Position numbers and translations under genes: made by a program
Assembly (NCBI GenBank): GCA_024235895.1
Contig: JACKLM010000008.1
Location: 117,967-181,966, forward strand
Source: Burkholderiaceae bacterium
Lineage (GTDB): Bacteria > Pseudomonadota > Gammaproteobacteria > Burkholderiales > Burkholderiaceae_C
Reading direction: 5' to 3'
Length of the DNA stretch: 64,000 nucleotides
Notes under the pieces: generated by a model
What the model was told of the DNA's origin: nothing
The model's input: the letters and a program-made list of their open reading frames with translations, nothing else
Databases searched by the model: none
Shown: positions 40,831 through 48,910 of the stretch, in pieces
Numbering within the stretch: position 1 is the first letter of the stretch
Layout: every line of letters begins with the position of its first letter

Positions 40831-40993
40831 AGGAGGCTGTCCGACTTTGGGAGGGCCCCGCGCCGGGGCGATTCAGGCTGCCATCCGTCGTTGCCGGCTC
40901 GTTGTGTGGACTCGCCACACGGCCTCGCCGGCGCCACGTCTGGCAGCCTGACTCGCCCCGGCGCGGGGCCCTCCCAAAGCCCGATAGCCTCCC
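40831..40993. repeat. Long inverted repeat, two 53-bp arms
   Basis: The arm at 40831-40883 and the arm at 40941-40993 are reverse complements with about 48 of 53 bases matching. The shared core includes tttgggagggccccgcgcc and caggctgcca. The 57-base spacer contains its own small hairpin (gtgtgg-actcg-ccacac, 40904-40920). Whole element about 163 bp; size and structure fit a non-autonomous palindromic element or a MITE. It abuts the truncated methylase-like fragment. Confidence 0.75.
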
Positions 40994-41237
40994 AGCGAGG
41001 GCAGCCTTGCGCCTGGACCAGCCTTGTCCCGGGCACGCACGCGTTTGCATTCCTTGCACTCAATCCAGTTGCGGGCCTCATCGGCCAACTCCATCGCCGA
41101 GCCGGTCTCGGCCGGCCAGCGATAGCCAGCCAGGCGGGCGACGGCAACTTGCAGCGGGTCGGTGGCCGGCTGCGGGTGGCCGTGGAACAGCCATCAGGTC
41201 GGCCGTTCAAGGCCCTGGGGTCGTCTTCGGCCTTCAC
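40994..41237 (-). pseudogene. Remnant of a restriction-type DNA methylase (C-terminal part)
   Basis: Reading the minus strand from 41190 gives LFHGHPQPATDPLQVAV, then ARLAGYRWPAETGSAM and ELADEARNWIECKECKRV. I recall the pattern DPLQVAVARLLGYRWPAE from large Eco57I/PglX-like adenine methylases. A second piece, KAEDDPRALNGRP (41237-41195), is in another frame, so a frameshift separates them. The fragment stops at the inverted repeat and has no intact catalytic NPPY motif. Identification rests on memory of the family and is tentative. Confidence 0.4.
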
Positions 41238-41313
41238 GTCGCCCAGCGCGCGGCCGCGGGCGTGCCGGTGGCGACGCTGGGGCTTGGCCAGGGGGTGCTG
41301 GGGGCCAACGGCT

Positions 41314-41700
41314 TCATGGCTGCGCTTGCATCTGCGCCCAGGCCAGTACTGCGGACACGACGGCCTGGGCCTGCGCGACGCTCAGAAGTTCGGGGGCTTC
41401 GTCGTCGTAGCGGTATTCCACGGCGTAGGGCGTCAGCAGCCGCAGGTCGGCTTCGGCCACGCTGGGTGGGTGGCCCGCATCGGCCAGTTGCCCGGCCAGC
41501 TCTTCCAGGTCGTGTGTCCGCCGGTACTCCAGTGCGTGCAGGCACATCACGGCCTTCAGTGCCTTCTCGGCCGCCTGCTGGGCGTGGAAGAAGGCGACGG
41601 CCGCACTCACGCCCGGCGCGCCGATCAAAGCGACGAATGCGGCCTGGTCGCGCCCGGCCAGCCGAAGCAGGCGCGCGGCCTCTTCACGCTGCGGTGTCAT
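41314..41700 (-). CDS. HEPN-domain protein (HepT-like)
   Basis: A 128-residue all-helical HEPN protein. Family marks are FHAQQAAEKALKAVMCLH (about 38-55) and RRTHDLEELAGQLADAG (about 61-77). HEPN proteins paired with a nucleotidyltransferase form type VII-like toxin-antitoxin or defence modules. The RNase motif R-x(4-6)-H is not clearly present here, only R-x-x-H, so nuclease activity is doubtful. The start overlaps the end of the nucleotidyltransferase gene by 17 bases. Confidence 0.85.
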   Translation of the reverse strand: MTPQREEAARLLRLAGRDQAAFVALIGAPGVSAAVAFFHAQQAAEKALKAVMCLHALEYRRTHDLEELAGQLADAGHPPSVAEADLRLLTPYAVEYRYDDEAPELLSVAQAQAVVSAVLAWAQMQAQP

Positions 41701-42007
41701 GCAAGACCTTGCCTTCCTTCTTGGCCCAGTAGGGCAGCGTGCCGGGCACCTGGCTGCGGCGTTCGAAATCCGGCCGCGCGAACAGCAGCAGGTCCACGCC
41801 CACGCCGATGCGGCCCACCGCGGCCTTCAGGCGCAGGTACTCGGCGGCCTTGTCCGGCAGCTCGGGTTCGATCACCACCAGATCCAGGTCCGAGGCCTCG
41901 GTGGCGTCTCCTCGGGCATAGGAGCCCAGGACGATCACCGTCGCCGGGCGCGATGCTGCTGCGGCCACGCGTTCGGCGGCCAGGGTCAGTTGTGCGGGTT
42001 GCAGCAT
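41684..42007 (-). CDS. MNT-type minimal nucleotidyltransferase (MntA-like antitoxin)
   Basis: A 107-residue minimal nucleotidyltransferase. GSYARGDATEASDLDLVV (about 28-45) holds the GSxARG signature and the two metal-binding aspartates; the third is in GVGVDLLLF. In characterised pairs the nucleotidyltransferase inactivates its HEPN partner by adding AMP. The gene precedes and overlaps the HEPN gene. All catalytic residues are intact. Confidence 0.88.
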   Translation of the reverse strand: MLQPAQLTLAAERVAAAASRPATVIVLGSYARGDATEASDLDLVVIEPELPDKAAEYLRLKAAVGRIGVGVDLLLFARPDFERRSQVPGTLPYWAKKEGKVLHDTAA

Positions 42008-42009
42008 GG

Positions 42010-42165
42010 TCAGTGCTCCATGGGCCAATGCTTCACGGGCGTTTCGTACAGCCGCCCCGGCGCGAGAGGCGCCGCAAGCAAGGGCAGCCTGGCCTGGATG
42101 CTGGGTGTCAGCGCCGAAGCGAAGGTCTGCAGCTCGGCGGGTAGGGTGCTGGGGAAGTCTGCCAT
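42010..42165 (-). CDS. Small ORF preceding the MNT gene, unknown
   Basis: A 51-residue frame, starting MADFPSTLPAELQTF and ending ETPVKHWPMEH, that ends 2 bases before the nucleotidyltransferase ATG. Spacing suggests a coupled small gene, but it may be a leftover of the decayed locus. No family is recognised. Confidence 0.35.
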   Translation of the reverse strand: MADFPSTLPAELQTFASALTPSIQARLPLLAAPLAPGRLYETPVKHWPMEH

Positions 42166-42212
42166 GGTGCGGCTCGTACGGGGCAGCAGCGGGGCGGCGC
42201 GGCGGGTTGCGT

Positions 42213-42396
42213 TCAAGGTTCGGTTTGCTGCGTCACGGTGCCATGCACGAGCTTCTCCGTCACCAGCTGCTCCACATCCACCAGCCACGCCTTCAGCTCG
42301 GCTTCATCCTTCAGCATGCGCTTGGGCAACGGGACGTGCACGACCTTGGGCTCCAGCAGTTGCACGGCCGCATGGCGCGCCGCTTTGAACCGGCTG
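42213..42396 (-). pseudogene. C-terminal remnant of an unidentified larger protein
   Basis: The minus strand reads LLEPKVVHVPLPKRMLK then DEAELKAWLVDVEQLVTEKL and ends after HGTVTQQTEP. This looks like the C terminus of a much larger protein, possibly a defence ATPase such as BrxC, whose N-terminal part is gone. An IS630 fragment abuts it upstream. Confidence 0.35.
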
Positions 42397-42401
42397 GGCA
42401 A

Positions 42402-42464
42402 GCCTGGCTGAACATGGTGGAGCGCTTCCTTCGCGACATCACCGTGAATCGGCTGCGCCGAGGT
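42402..42464 (+). mobile_element. IS630-family transposase fragment
   Basis: The plus strand encodes AWLNMVERFLRDITVNRLRRG, close to the conserved C-terminal block of IS630 transposases around the catalytic glutamate (WLNxxERFF/W). Only about 21 codons remain, with no inverted repeats recognised. Confidence 0.6.
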
Positions 42465-42719
42465 ATATCCAACAGCGCGCCTGAGTTGTAACTTGCTGGC
42501 GGCCGTCGGCACGCTCCTGCAAGTAGAACGCAAGCGGAATTCGAGCTTACTCGAAACGCCCAGCACAACGACCAGAGAGCAGGGCCCTCGCCGCCAACTT
42601 CGCGACCGAGGAATCCGGAGGCCATCTTCGACTTCGGCGTCGCCTCACACGCCGGCGCACCGCCGCGGCTGACCCTGCCGGTGGCGCGGATATCGCGCCG
42701 CTCGGCTAGCATCGCGCCC

Positions 42720-43187
42720 ATGTCGCGCTGGCTGCGGTCGATGATCCTGTGTCTGGTGGCCCTCGCCCTGCCCTGGCAGGCGGTGGCGGGCAGCGCGCTC
42801 GGGCTTTGCATGTCGCACGGCTCGGCCGCAGTGGCCCGCCCGGCTGTAGCCGGCCACCATGCCGACGAGGCCGCGCCCATGGGCCACGGCGCGCATGCCG
42901 CGCATCATGCGGCGATGCAACCGGCGCTGGCGATGCAATCGGCGCTGGTGACGGACCTCGACGCCGCCGCTTCGTCCGGCGACGAGGCCGGAACCCTGTT
43001 CGCGACTGACGCACAGTCCTGCGCTTTCTGCGCCGCGTGCGCCGCCCCTGCGGCCTTGCTGCCCGCGGCCTTGCACGCCGCCGCGTCGCCCGTGCCTGAC
43101 GGCGGATGGGCGGCGGGCCCGGCGGCGGCTATCGCCGGCATCGTCGCGCCCGCGCTCGAACGCCCACCCCGGCTTCCCGCGGCCTGA
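42720..43187 (+). CDS. Exported His/Cys-containing protein, DUF2946-like
   Basis: A 155-residue protein with a signal peptide (to about residue 23). It has a histidine-rich segment (HHADEAAPMGHGAHAAHH, about 46-63) and a cysteine cluster CAFCAAC near residue 104, both possible metal ligands. It opens the copper gene set. A palindrome GGCGC-ggatatc-GCGCC lies about 20 bases before the ATG (42683-42699) and could be an operator. Close relatives are usually annotated DUF2946; the match is by feel. Confidence 0.6.
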   Translation: MSRWLRSMILCLVALALPWQAVAGSALGLCMSHGSAAVARPAVAGHHADEAAPMGHGAHAAHHAAMQPALAMQSALVTDLDAAASSGDEAGTLFATDAQSCAFCAACAAPAALLPAALHAAASPVPDGGWAAGPAAAIAGIVAPALERPPRLPAA

Positions 43188-43273
43188 ACCCGGCGCGCCA
43201 GCGCGCGCCCCGCAGCCGCAGCCCGGTCATCCGGCGCCGCGGCGGTTCGAGCCCCGCCACGGGAAGTCCGCGC

Positions 43274-43672
43274 ATGTCCTCGAATTCGGTCTGGCCGCCT
43301 GAACGGCCCTGCCCCGCCCCATCGGCCGGCATCGCCCGGCTCGTGCTCACGCTCGCCTGCGCCGGTGCGCCGGCCTGGGCTACTGCCTCGGACACGCTGC
43401 CGCCAGCCGGTTCTGCCCCAGTCGCGTCCACGGCCAGGGCCGACCCGCTCGATCCCGCGGCGCCGGTGCCGGCCCTCGTGCACCGATCGAGCCTGGCGGC
43501 CTACCGCGCCCTCGCCGCCGACGAGAGGGTGCCCTGGCGCGAAGCCAACGACCGCGTCGGCCGCATCGGCGGCTGGCGCACCTATCTGCGCGAGGCGCAC
43601 CAGCCCGACGCCGATCCGGGCCCGGCCGAGCACCGCCACCCCACGACGCCCCCCGCGTCGCCGGGCCGATGA
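43274..43672 (+). CDS. Small exported protein of copper loci, unknown function
   Basis: A 132-residue protein with an N-terminal hydrophobic segment (about 20-40). The conserved-looking part is VPWREANDRVGRIGGWRTYLREAHQ near residues 92-116, which I remember from small proteins next to cation-efflux genes in Burkholderiales. Its stop overlaps the TolC-type gene (ATGA). Confidence 0.6.
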   Translation: MSSNSVWPPERPCPAPSAGIARLVLTLACAGAPAWATASDTLPPAGSAPVASTARADPLDPAAPVPALVHRSSLAAYRALAADERVPWREANDRVGRIGGWRTYLREAHQPDADPGPAEHRHPTTPPASPGR

Positions 43673-45090
43673 AGCCGCCGCCATCCCGGCCGGGTGCGCG
43701 CGCCGCCGTCGCGCTGCTCGCCGCCGCGCTGCTCGCCGGCTGCGCGACCGTGGACCCCGACGCCGGACTCGCCCCGGTCGCCGAGACGGTGCGCGAGCGC
43801 CTGGGTGCCGAGCTGCGCGCCGACCGCAGCGAGGCCGACCGCAGCGCGATCGACGCCCGCGTCGCCGAGCTGCTGGGGCAGCCGCTGACCGCCGACGCCG
43901 CGGTGCAGGTCGCGCTGCTCGCGCACCGCGGGCTGCAGGCGCGGCTGGCGGACCTGGGCATCACGGCGGCCGAGGTCGTGCAGGCCGGGCGGCTGCCCAA
44001 CCCCGGCTTCGCCTTCGGCCGCATGCGGGCCGGCGACGAGCGCGAGATCGAGCGCGGCCTGCACCTGAACCTGGCGCGGCTGCTCGCGCTGCCGATGGTT
44101 CGCGATCTGGAGCAGCGCCGCTTCGAGCAGCTGCAGCGCGAGCTGACGATGGACCTGCTGGCGGCCGCCGCCGACGTGCGCCGCGCCTGGGTCGAGGCGG
44201 TCGCCGCCGAGCAGATGCTGCGCTACCGGCGCCAGGTGCGCGACGCCGCCGAGGCGGGGGCCGAGCTGGCGCGGCGCATGGAGCAGGTCGGCAACTTCAA
44301 CCGCCTGATGCGGGCGCGCGAGCAGGGCTTCCACGCCGAGGCCGCGCTCGGCCTGGCGCAGGCCGAGCAGGCGGCGCGCGCCAGCCGCGAGCGGCTGGTG
44401 CGCAAGCTCGGCCTGTGGGGCGCGCAGACCGCGTTCACGCTGCCCGAGCGCCTGCCCGACCTGCCGGCCGAGCCGCTCGACGCCCCCGATATCGAGCGCC
44501 AGGGCATGGCGCAGCGGCTGGACGTGCAGGCGGCGCGTCTGGCGGCCGAGCAGGCGGCACGCAACCTGGGGCTGACGCGCACGACGCGATTCGTCGACGT
44601 GCTGGAGCTCGGCCTGGCGCGCAACTCGTCGAGCGACGGGCCGACCGAGCGCGGCTGGGAGCTGGAGTTCGAGCTGCCGCTCTTCGACTGGGGCGACGCC
44701 AAGGTCGCGCGCGCCGAGTCCGTCCACCTGCGCACGCTGCACCGCGCCGCGCAGACCGCGATCGACGCCCGCTCCGAGCTGCGCGAGGCCTACGGCGCCT
44801 ATCGCACGGCGTGGGATCTGGCGCGCCACCAGCGCGACGAGATCCTGCCGCTGGCGCAGCGCATCTCCGAGGAGCAGCTGCTGCGCTACAACGGCATGTT
44901 CATCGGCGTCTTCGACCTGCTGGCCGATGCGCGCGCGCAGATCGCCGCCGTCGTCGCGACGATCGACGCGCTGCGCTCGTTCTGGCTCGCGCAGGCCGAC
45001 CTGGACATGGCGCTGGTCGGCAAGCCGGCGCTGATCCCGGTCGCAGGCCCGGCGGGCCCGGCTGCGGCGGCGGCGCCCGACCCGCACTGA
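43669..45090 (+). CDS. TolC-family outer-membrane channel protein (CusC-like)
   Basis: A 473-residue outer-membrane efflux protein. Residues 1-25 are a lipoprotein-like signal with LLAGCATV. Two similar alpha-barrel halves follow, with PNPGFAFG near 110 and LPLFDWGDAKVARAES near 340, the latter typical of the second OEP repeat. It probably exports copper or another cation, but no CusA/CusB genes are adjacent. Confidence 0.88.
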   Translation: MKPPPSRPGARAAVALLAAALLAGCATVDPDAGLAPVAETVRERLGAELRADRSEADRSAIDARVAELLGQPLTADAAVQVALLAHRGLQARLADLGITAAEVVQAGRLPNPGFAFGRMRAGDEREIERGLHLNLARLLALPMVRDLEQRRFEQLQRELTMDLLAAAADVRRAWVEAVAAEQMLRYRRQVRDAAEAGAELARRMEQVGNFNRLMRAREQGFHAEAALGLAQAEQAARASRERLVRKLGLWGAQTAFTLPERLPDLPAEPLDAPDIERQGMAQRLDVQAARLAAEQAARNLGLTRTTRFVDVLELGLARNSSSDGPTERGWELEFELPLFDWGDAKVARAESVHLRTLHRAAQTAIDARSELREAYGAYRTAWDLARHQRDEILPLAQRISEEQLLRYNGMFIGVFDLLADARAQIAAVVATIDALRSFWLAQADLDMALVGKPALIPVAGPAGPAAAAAPDPH

Positions 45091-45154
45091 GCCGCAGCCG
45101 CAGCCGCACGCAGCCCGACATCCCCGACCCACCGATTCCGATCCAACAGCGACG

Positions 45155-46570
45155 ATGTTCAACCGACGTCACTTCCTCAGCGGTGCCGGCGCCATCACCG
45201 CCGCCGCCAGCGCCGCCGCGGTCGGCAAGGCGGCGCTGGCCGCGCTGCCCGAGCCGGTGATCCAGACCGGCGCCGGCACCGCGCCGCCGCTCGTGCCCGC
45301 GACCGGCCGCCCCTACAACCCCGTCGTCACGCTCAACGGCTGGACCCTGCCCTGGCGCATGAACCAGGGGGTGAAGGAGTTCCACCTCGTCGCCGAGCCG
45401 GTGGTGCGCGAGATGATGCCGGGCTTCAAGGCCCACCTGTGGGGCTACAACGGCCAGAGCCCGGGGCCGACGATCGAGGTCGTCGAGGGCGACCGCGTGC
45501 GCATCTTCGTCACCAACCGGCTGCCCGAGCTGACCAGCGTGCACTGGCACGGCCAGCGCCTGCCCTGCGGCATGGACGGCGTCACCGGGCTGACGCAGCC
45601 CGGCATCGCGCCCGGCAAGACCTTCGTCTACGAGTTCGTCGCCCGCCGCCCCGGCACCTTCATGTACCACTCGCATGGCGACGAGATGGTGCAGATGGCG
45701 ATGGGGATGATGGGCTTCTGGATCACGCACCCCAAGGGCCGGCATCCGCTGATCGACGAGGTCGACCGCGACTTCTGCTTCCTGCTCAACGCCTTCGACA
45801 TAGCCCCCGGCAGCTACACGCCGAAGGTGATGACGATGCTGGACTTCAACCTGTGGTGCTGGAACAGCCGCATCTTCCCCGGCATCGACCCGCTGGTCGT
45901 GCGCCACATGGACAAGGTGCGCATCCGCATCGGCAACCTGACGATGACCAGCCACCCGATCCACCTGCACGGTCACGAGTTCCTCGTCACCGGCACCGAT
46001 GGCGGGCCCACGCCCCGGAGCGCGCGCCAGCACGAGATCACCGAGAACATCGCCGTCGGCCAGATGCGCCAGCTCGACTTCCTGGCCGACGAGGAAGGCG
46101 ACTGGGCGATCCACTGCCACAAGAGCCACCACACGATGAACCCGATGGGGCACGACGTGCCGACGCTGATCGGCGTCGACCACCGCGGTGTGGCGCGCCA
46201 GATCACGCGGCTGATCCCCGACTACATGGTGATGGGCGAGCGCGGCATGAAGGACATGACCGAGATGGAGATGCCGCTGCCCGAGAACACGCCGCCGATG
46301 ATGGCCGGCGACGGGCCCTTCGGCGCCATCGGCATGGGCGGCATGATGTCGGTCGTCAAGGTGCGGCGCGGCCAGCCGCGCGGCGACTACAGCGACCCGG
46401 GCTGGTTCGAGCACCCGCCGGGCACGGTGGCCTACGAGTTCACGGGCGAGCTGCCCGCGCCGACGCGCGTCGAGGCCGGGGGGCCGGGGGCGATGCCGGC
46501 CGTCAACCCGCCGCGCGATGTCGAGGTGCGCGCGCGCAAGCCCGCCGGCGGCCATGGCGGGCATCACTGA
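45155..46570 (+). CDS. Tat-exported multicopper oxidase (CopA/CueO-like)
   Basis: A 471-residue periplasmic copper oxidase. The N terminus NRRHFLSGAGA is a twin-arginine signal. All four copper-ligand motifs are present: HWHGQ (about 129), MYHSHG (about 170), HPIHLHGHEF (about 269) and HCHKSHHTMNPMGH (about 326). The C-terminal part is methionine-rich (MKDMTEMEMP; MGGMMSV), as in copper-tolerance oxidases that act on Cu(I). Likely role: oxidation of Cu(I) in the periplasm. Confidence 0.92.
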   Translation: MFNRRHFLSGAGAITAAASAAAVGKAALAALPEPVIQTGAGTAPPLVPATGRPYNPVVTLNGWTLPWRMNQGVKEFHLVAEPVVREMMPGFKAHLWGYNGQSPGPTIEVVEGDRVRIFVTNRLPELTSVHWHGQRLPCGMDGVTGLTQPGIAPGKTFVYEFVARRPGTFMYHSHGDEMVQMAMGMMGFWITHPKGRHPLIDEVDRDFCFLLNAFDIAPGSYTPKVMTMLDFNLWCWNSRIFPGIDPLVVRHMDKVRIRIGNLTMTSHPIHLHGHEFLVTGTDGGPTPRSARQHEITENIAVGQMRQLDFLADEEGDWAIHCHKSHHTMNPMGHDVPTLIGVDHRGVARQITRLIPDYMVMGERGMKDMTEMEMPLPENTPPMMAGDGPFGAIGMGGMMSVVKVRRGQPRGDYSDPGWFEHPPGTVAYEFTGELPAPTRVEAGGPGAMPAVNPPRDVEVRARKPAGGHGGHH

Positions 46571-46669
46571 TCGCCGCATCCGACCGCGCCCGACCCCACA
46601 CGACCCCGCCCGAGCCCTCAGGACCCCACCCGAGCGCATCCGACCCCACGAAGCCCATCCGAGCGAACG
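46571..46669. repeat. Short degenerate repeats between copper genes
   Basis: The 99 bases between the oxidase and cupredoxin genes are built of short repeats around cgcatccgaccccac and cgaccccgcc. Such runs may arise by slippage; no function can be given. Confidence 0.5.
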
Positions 46670-47233
46670 ATGAACCACCCGATCCCGCCTGCGAAGACGA
46701 CGCCCGCGCGCGAGCCGCGCCGGCCGCTGTCCGTCGCCGCCGCGCTGACCGTCGCCAGCGCCGCCATCCTGTCCACCGGCGCCGCCCAGGCCCACGGACC
46801 GCAGGACCACGCCAGGGCCGCCGGCCCGGTCACGAAGGAGCAAATGGCCTGGGGCATCGCCGGCGATGCCGCCGCCGCGACCCGAACCCTTCACGTCGAC
46901 ATGGACGACCGCATGCGGTTCACGCCCGACCGCCTCCGCGTGCGCGAGGGCGAGACGGTGCGCATCGCGGTGCGAAACCTTGGCCAGGTGAAGCACGAAT
47001 TCGTCCTCGGCACCGAGGCCGTGCTGCGCGAGCACGCCGAGATGATGCGCAGGTTTCCCGACATGGAGCACGACGAGCCGTGGATGGCGCATGTCGATCC
47101 CGGCCAGACCGGGACGCTCGTCTGGACCTTCAACCGCGCCGGCAGGTTCGACTTCGGCTGCCTGCTGCCGGGCCACTACGAGGCCGGCATGGTCGGCCGC
47201 GTCGAAGTCACCCCACGAGGAGAGCCGCAATGA
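46670..47233 (+). CDS. Periplasmic cupredoxin-domain protein
   Basis: A 187-residue exported protein with a signal sequence ending near residue 42 (AAQAHG). A plastocyanin-like domain covers about 70-185; type 1 copper ligands are the histidine in VKHEFVLG and GCLLPGHYEAGM supplying Cys, His and Met. It probably hands copper to or from the multicopper oxidase encoded just before. Its stop overlaps the DUF411 start. Confidence 0.87.
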   Translation: MNHPIPPAKTTPAREPRRPLSVAAALTVASAAILSTGAAQAHGPQDHARAAGPVTKEQMAWGIAGDAAAATRTLHVDMDDRMRFTPDRLRVREGETVRIAVRNLGQVKHEFVLGTEAVLREHAEMMRRFPDMEHDEPWMAHVDPGQTGTLVWTFNRAGRFDFGCLLPGHYEAGMVGRVEVTPRGEPQ

Positions 47234-47709
47234 GATCGTCACGCCGAAACCTGCTGGCCACGATGGCCGCGCTCGCCCTGCCGGGCACACTGGCCGCGCT
47301 CGCCGCGGGGCGCGTCGAGGCGCAGGGCGCGCCCGTGGTCGAGGTCTGGAAGAGCCCGACTTGCGGCTGCTGCAAGGACTGGATCGCGCACCTCGAGGCC
47401 AACGGCTTCAGGACCATGGCGCACGACGTCGGCAACACGGCGATGCGCGAGCGGCTGGGCATCGCACCCGAGTACGGCTCCTGCCACACCGCGCGCGTGG
47501 CCGGCTATGCGGTCGAGGGCCATGTGCCGGCGGCCGACCTCCACCGCCTGCTGCGCGAGCGCCCGGCGGCGATCGGGCTGGCGGTGCCGCGCATGCCGGT
47601 CGGCTCGCCCGGCATGGACGGCCCCGAGTACGGCGGCCGGCGCGACCCCTACGACGTGCTGCTGCTGAAGCGCGGCGGCGGGCATCAGGTCTACGCCAGC
47701 TATCGCTGA
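47230..47709 (+). CDS. DUF411 metal-binding protein
   Basis: A 159-residue exported protein; the N-terminal RRNLLATMAALALPG resembles a Tat-like signal. PTCGCCKDW (about 42-50) is the DUF411 CxxC motif, followed by GIAPEYGSCHTA and GHVPAADLHRLL. DUF411 proteins accompany copper-resistance genes and are thought to bind the metal. ATGA overlap with the cupredoxin gene. Confidence 0.88.
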   Translation: MRSSRRNLLATMAALALPGTLAALAAGRVEAQGAPVVEVWKSPTCGCCKDWIAHLEANGFRTMAHDVGNTAMRERLGIAPEYGSCHTARVAGYAVEGHVPAADLHRLLRERPAAIGLAVPRMPVGSPGMDGPEYGGRRDPYDVLLLKRGGGHQVYASYR

Positions 47710-47729
47710 AGGCCTAGCAGCCCCTCCCC

Positions 47730-48239
47730 ATGGATCGACCGAGGATCGCGATGAACCACGACCATGCTCTTTCCGCTCCGACCGCTCCGACCGCTCCGAA
47801 GCCGCCTCATGCTCGAAGCGCCGGCGCCACCGCGACCGCCTGCGCGCCCGCCACCCGGGACGGATCGACCCGCTGCGCGGTGCGCCGCGGCGGACCGGCC
47901 GGCCCGGTGCGGATGGCTGCCGCGTCGATCGCCCTCGGTGCGGCCCTCGCGTTGGCCGCGGGCGCCTCGCTCGCGCCCGCACCGGCGCTCGCGCAGGCCG
48001 GCGCGGCGGCCGACGCCAGCGCGATGGCCAGCGGCGAGGTGCGCCGCGTCGACCGCGAGGCGGCCAAGCTGACGATCCGCCACGGCGAGATCCCGCACCT
48101 CGAGATGCCGCCGATGACGATGGTCTTTCGCGTCCGCGACGCGGCGCTGCTCGAAGGGCTGAAGGAAGGCGACCGCATCCGCTTTCGCGCCGAGAAGGAC
48201 GGCCGGCAATACGTCGTCGTCGCGCTGAAACCCGAGTGA
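47730..48239 (+). CDS. CusF-like copper-binding protein
   Basis: A 169-residue protein whose C-terminal 70 residues form the CusF OB-fold: SGEVRRVDREAAKLT, then HGEIPHLEMPPMTMVF with His and Met copper ligands. The tryptophan that caps Cu(I) in E. coli CusF is replaced by Met in EMPPM. A long, low-complexity leader precedes a hydrophobic signal near residues 62-90, so the true start may be internal. Period-9 repeats (ccgctccga) at 47773-47799 lie in this leader. Confidence 0.82.
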   Translation: MDRPRIAMNHDHALSAPTAPTAPKPPHARSAGATATACAPATRDGSTRCAVRRGGPAGPVRMAAASIALGAALALAAGASLAPAPALAQAGAAADASAMASGEVRRVDREAAKLTIRHGEIPHLEMPPMTMVFRVRDAALLEGLKEGDRIRFRAEKDGRQYVVVALKPE

Positions 48240-48260
48240 GCGAACGCGGGGGCCGCTCGC

Positions 48261-48327
48261 GCGCCTTCGCGCGCGTTCAGCTCCTGCGCCCTCGCGCGCG
48301 GCCAGCTCCTGCGCCTTCGCGCGCGGG
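48261..48327. repeat. Tandem repeat, 25-bp unit
   Basis: Units at 48278-48302 and 48303-48327 share cagctcctgcgccctcgcg with few changes, and a partial copy precedes them at 48261-48277. It lies in the 245-base gap after the CusF-like gene. No promoter or gene is evident in the gap apart from what serves DUF302. Confidence 0.6.
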
Positions 48328-48484
48328 CCGCCCGCAACGCCGGCAGCACCGGCCGGTGGCGGCGGCATCCCGCGGCGACCGCCGCCGATCCGATCGCGCC
48401 GGCGGCAGCGGATAGGATGCGCGTCACGTTCCACGCCACGCTCGCCCGCTCCTGGCGGCGACGTGCATCCCGGAGACCGTCACG

Positions 48485-48910
48485 ATGTCCACCCCCACCC
48501 CCTGCGACTACGGCTTCCACGTCGAGCTGCGCGGCGTCGACTTCCCGCAGGCGCTGGCACGCGTGGCCGAGGCCCTGAAGGCCGAGGGCTTCGGCATCCT
48601 GACCGAGATCGACGTCCAGGCGACGATGAAGGCCAAGCTCGGCATCGACATGCGCCCGTACCGCATCCTCGGTGCCTGCAACCCGCCGCTGGCGCAGCGC
48701 CTGATCGCCGCCGAGGCCGACGTCGGGCTGCTTCTGCCGTGCAACGTCGTCGTTCGCGACGAGGGCGACGGCCGCCTGAGCGTCGGCTTCATGGACCCGG
48801 TGGAGCTGATGCGCTCGGCCCGCAGCGCGCAGGTCGCGCCGCTGGCCGAGGAGGTGCGCGCCCGGCTGCTTCGCGTGCGCGACGCGCTGGCGCGCGGGGG
48901 TGCCGCCTGA
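48485..48910 (+). CDS. DUF302 domain protein
   Basis: A 141-residue protein matching DUF302: ALKAEGFGILTEIDVQATMKAK, YRILGACNPPLAQRLIAAE and VGLLLPCNVVVRDE. The family has a TT1751-like fold and is frequently found near metal or redox genes; its function is not known. Confidence 0.87.
   Translation: MSTPTPCDYGFHVELRGVDFPQALARVAEALKAEGFGILTEIDVQATMKAKLGIDMRPYRILGACNPPLAQRLIAAEADVGLLLPCNVVVRDEGDGRLSVGFMDPVELMRSARSAQVAPLAEEVRARLLRVRDALARGGAA

Larger units (their letters stand above)
40663..41313. other. Degenerate intergenic region, no intact gene
   Basis: A 650-base stretch with a long inverted repeat and a decayed gene fragment, described separately. The part next to the dehydrogenase start (40663-40830) must include its promoter; nothing else is identifiable. 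Confidence 0.6.
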
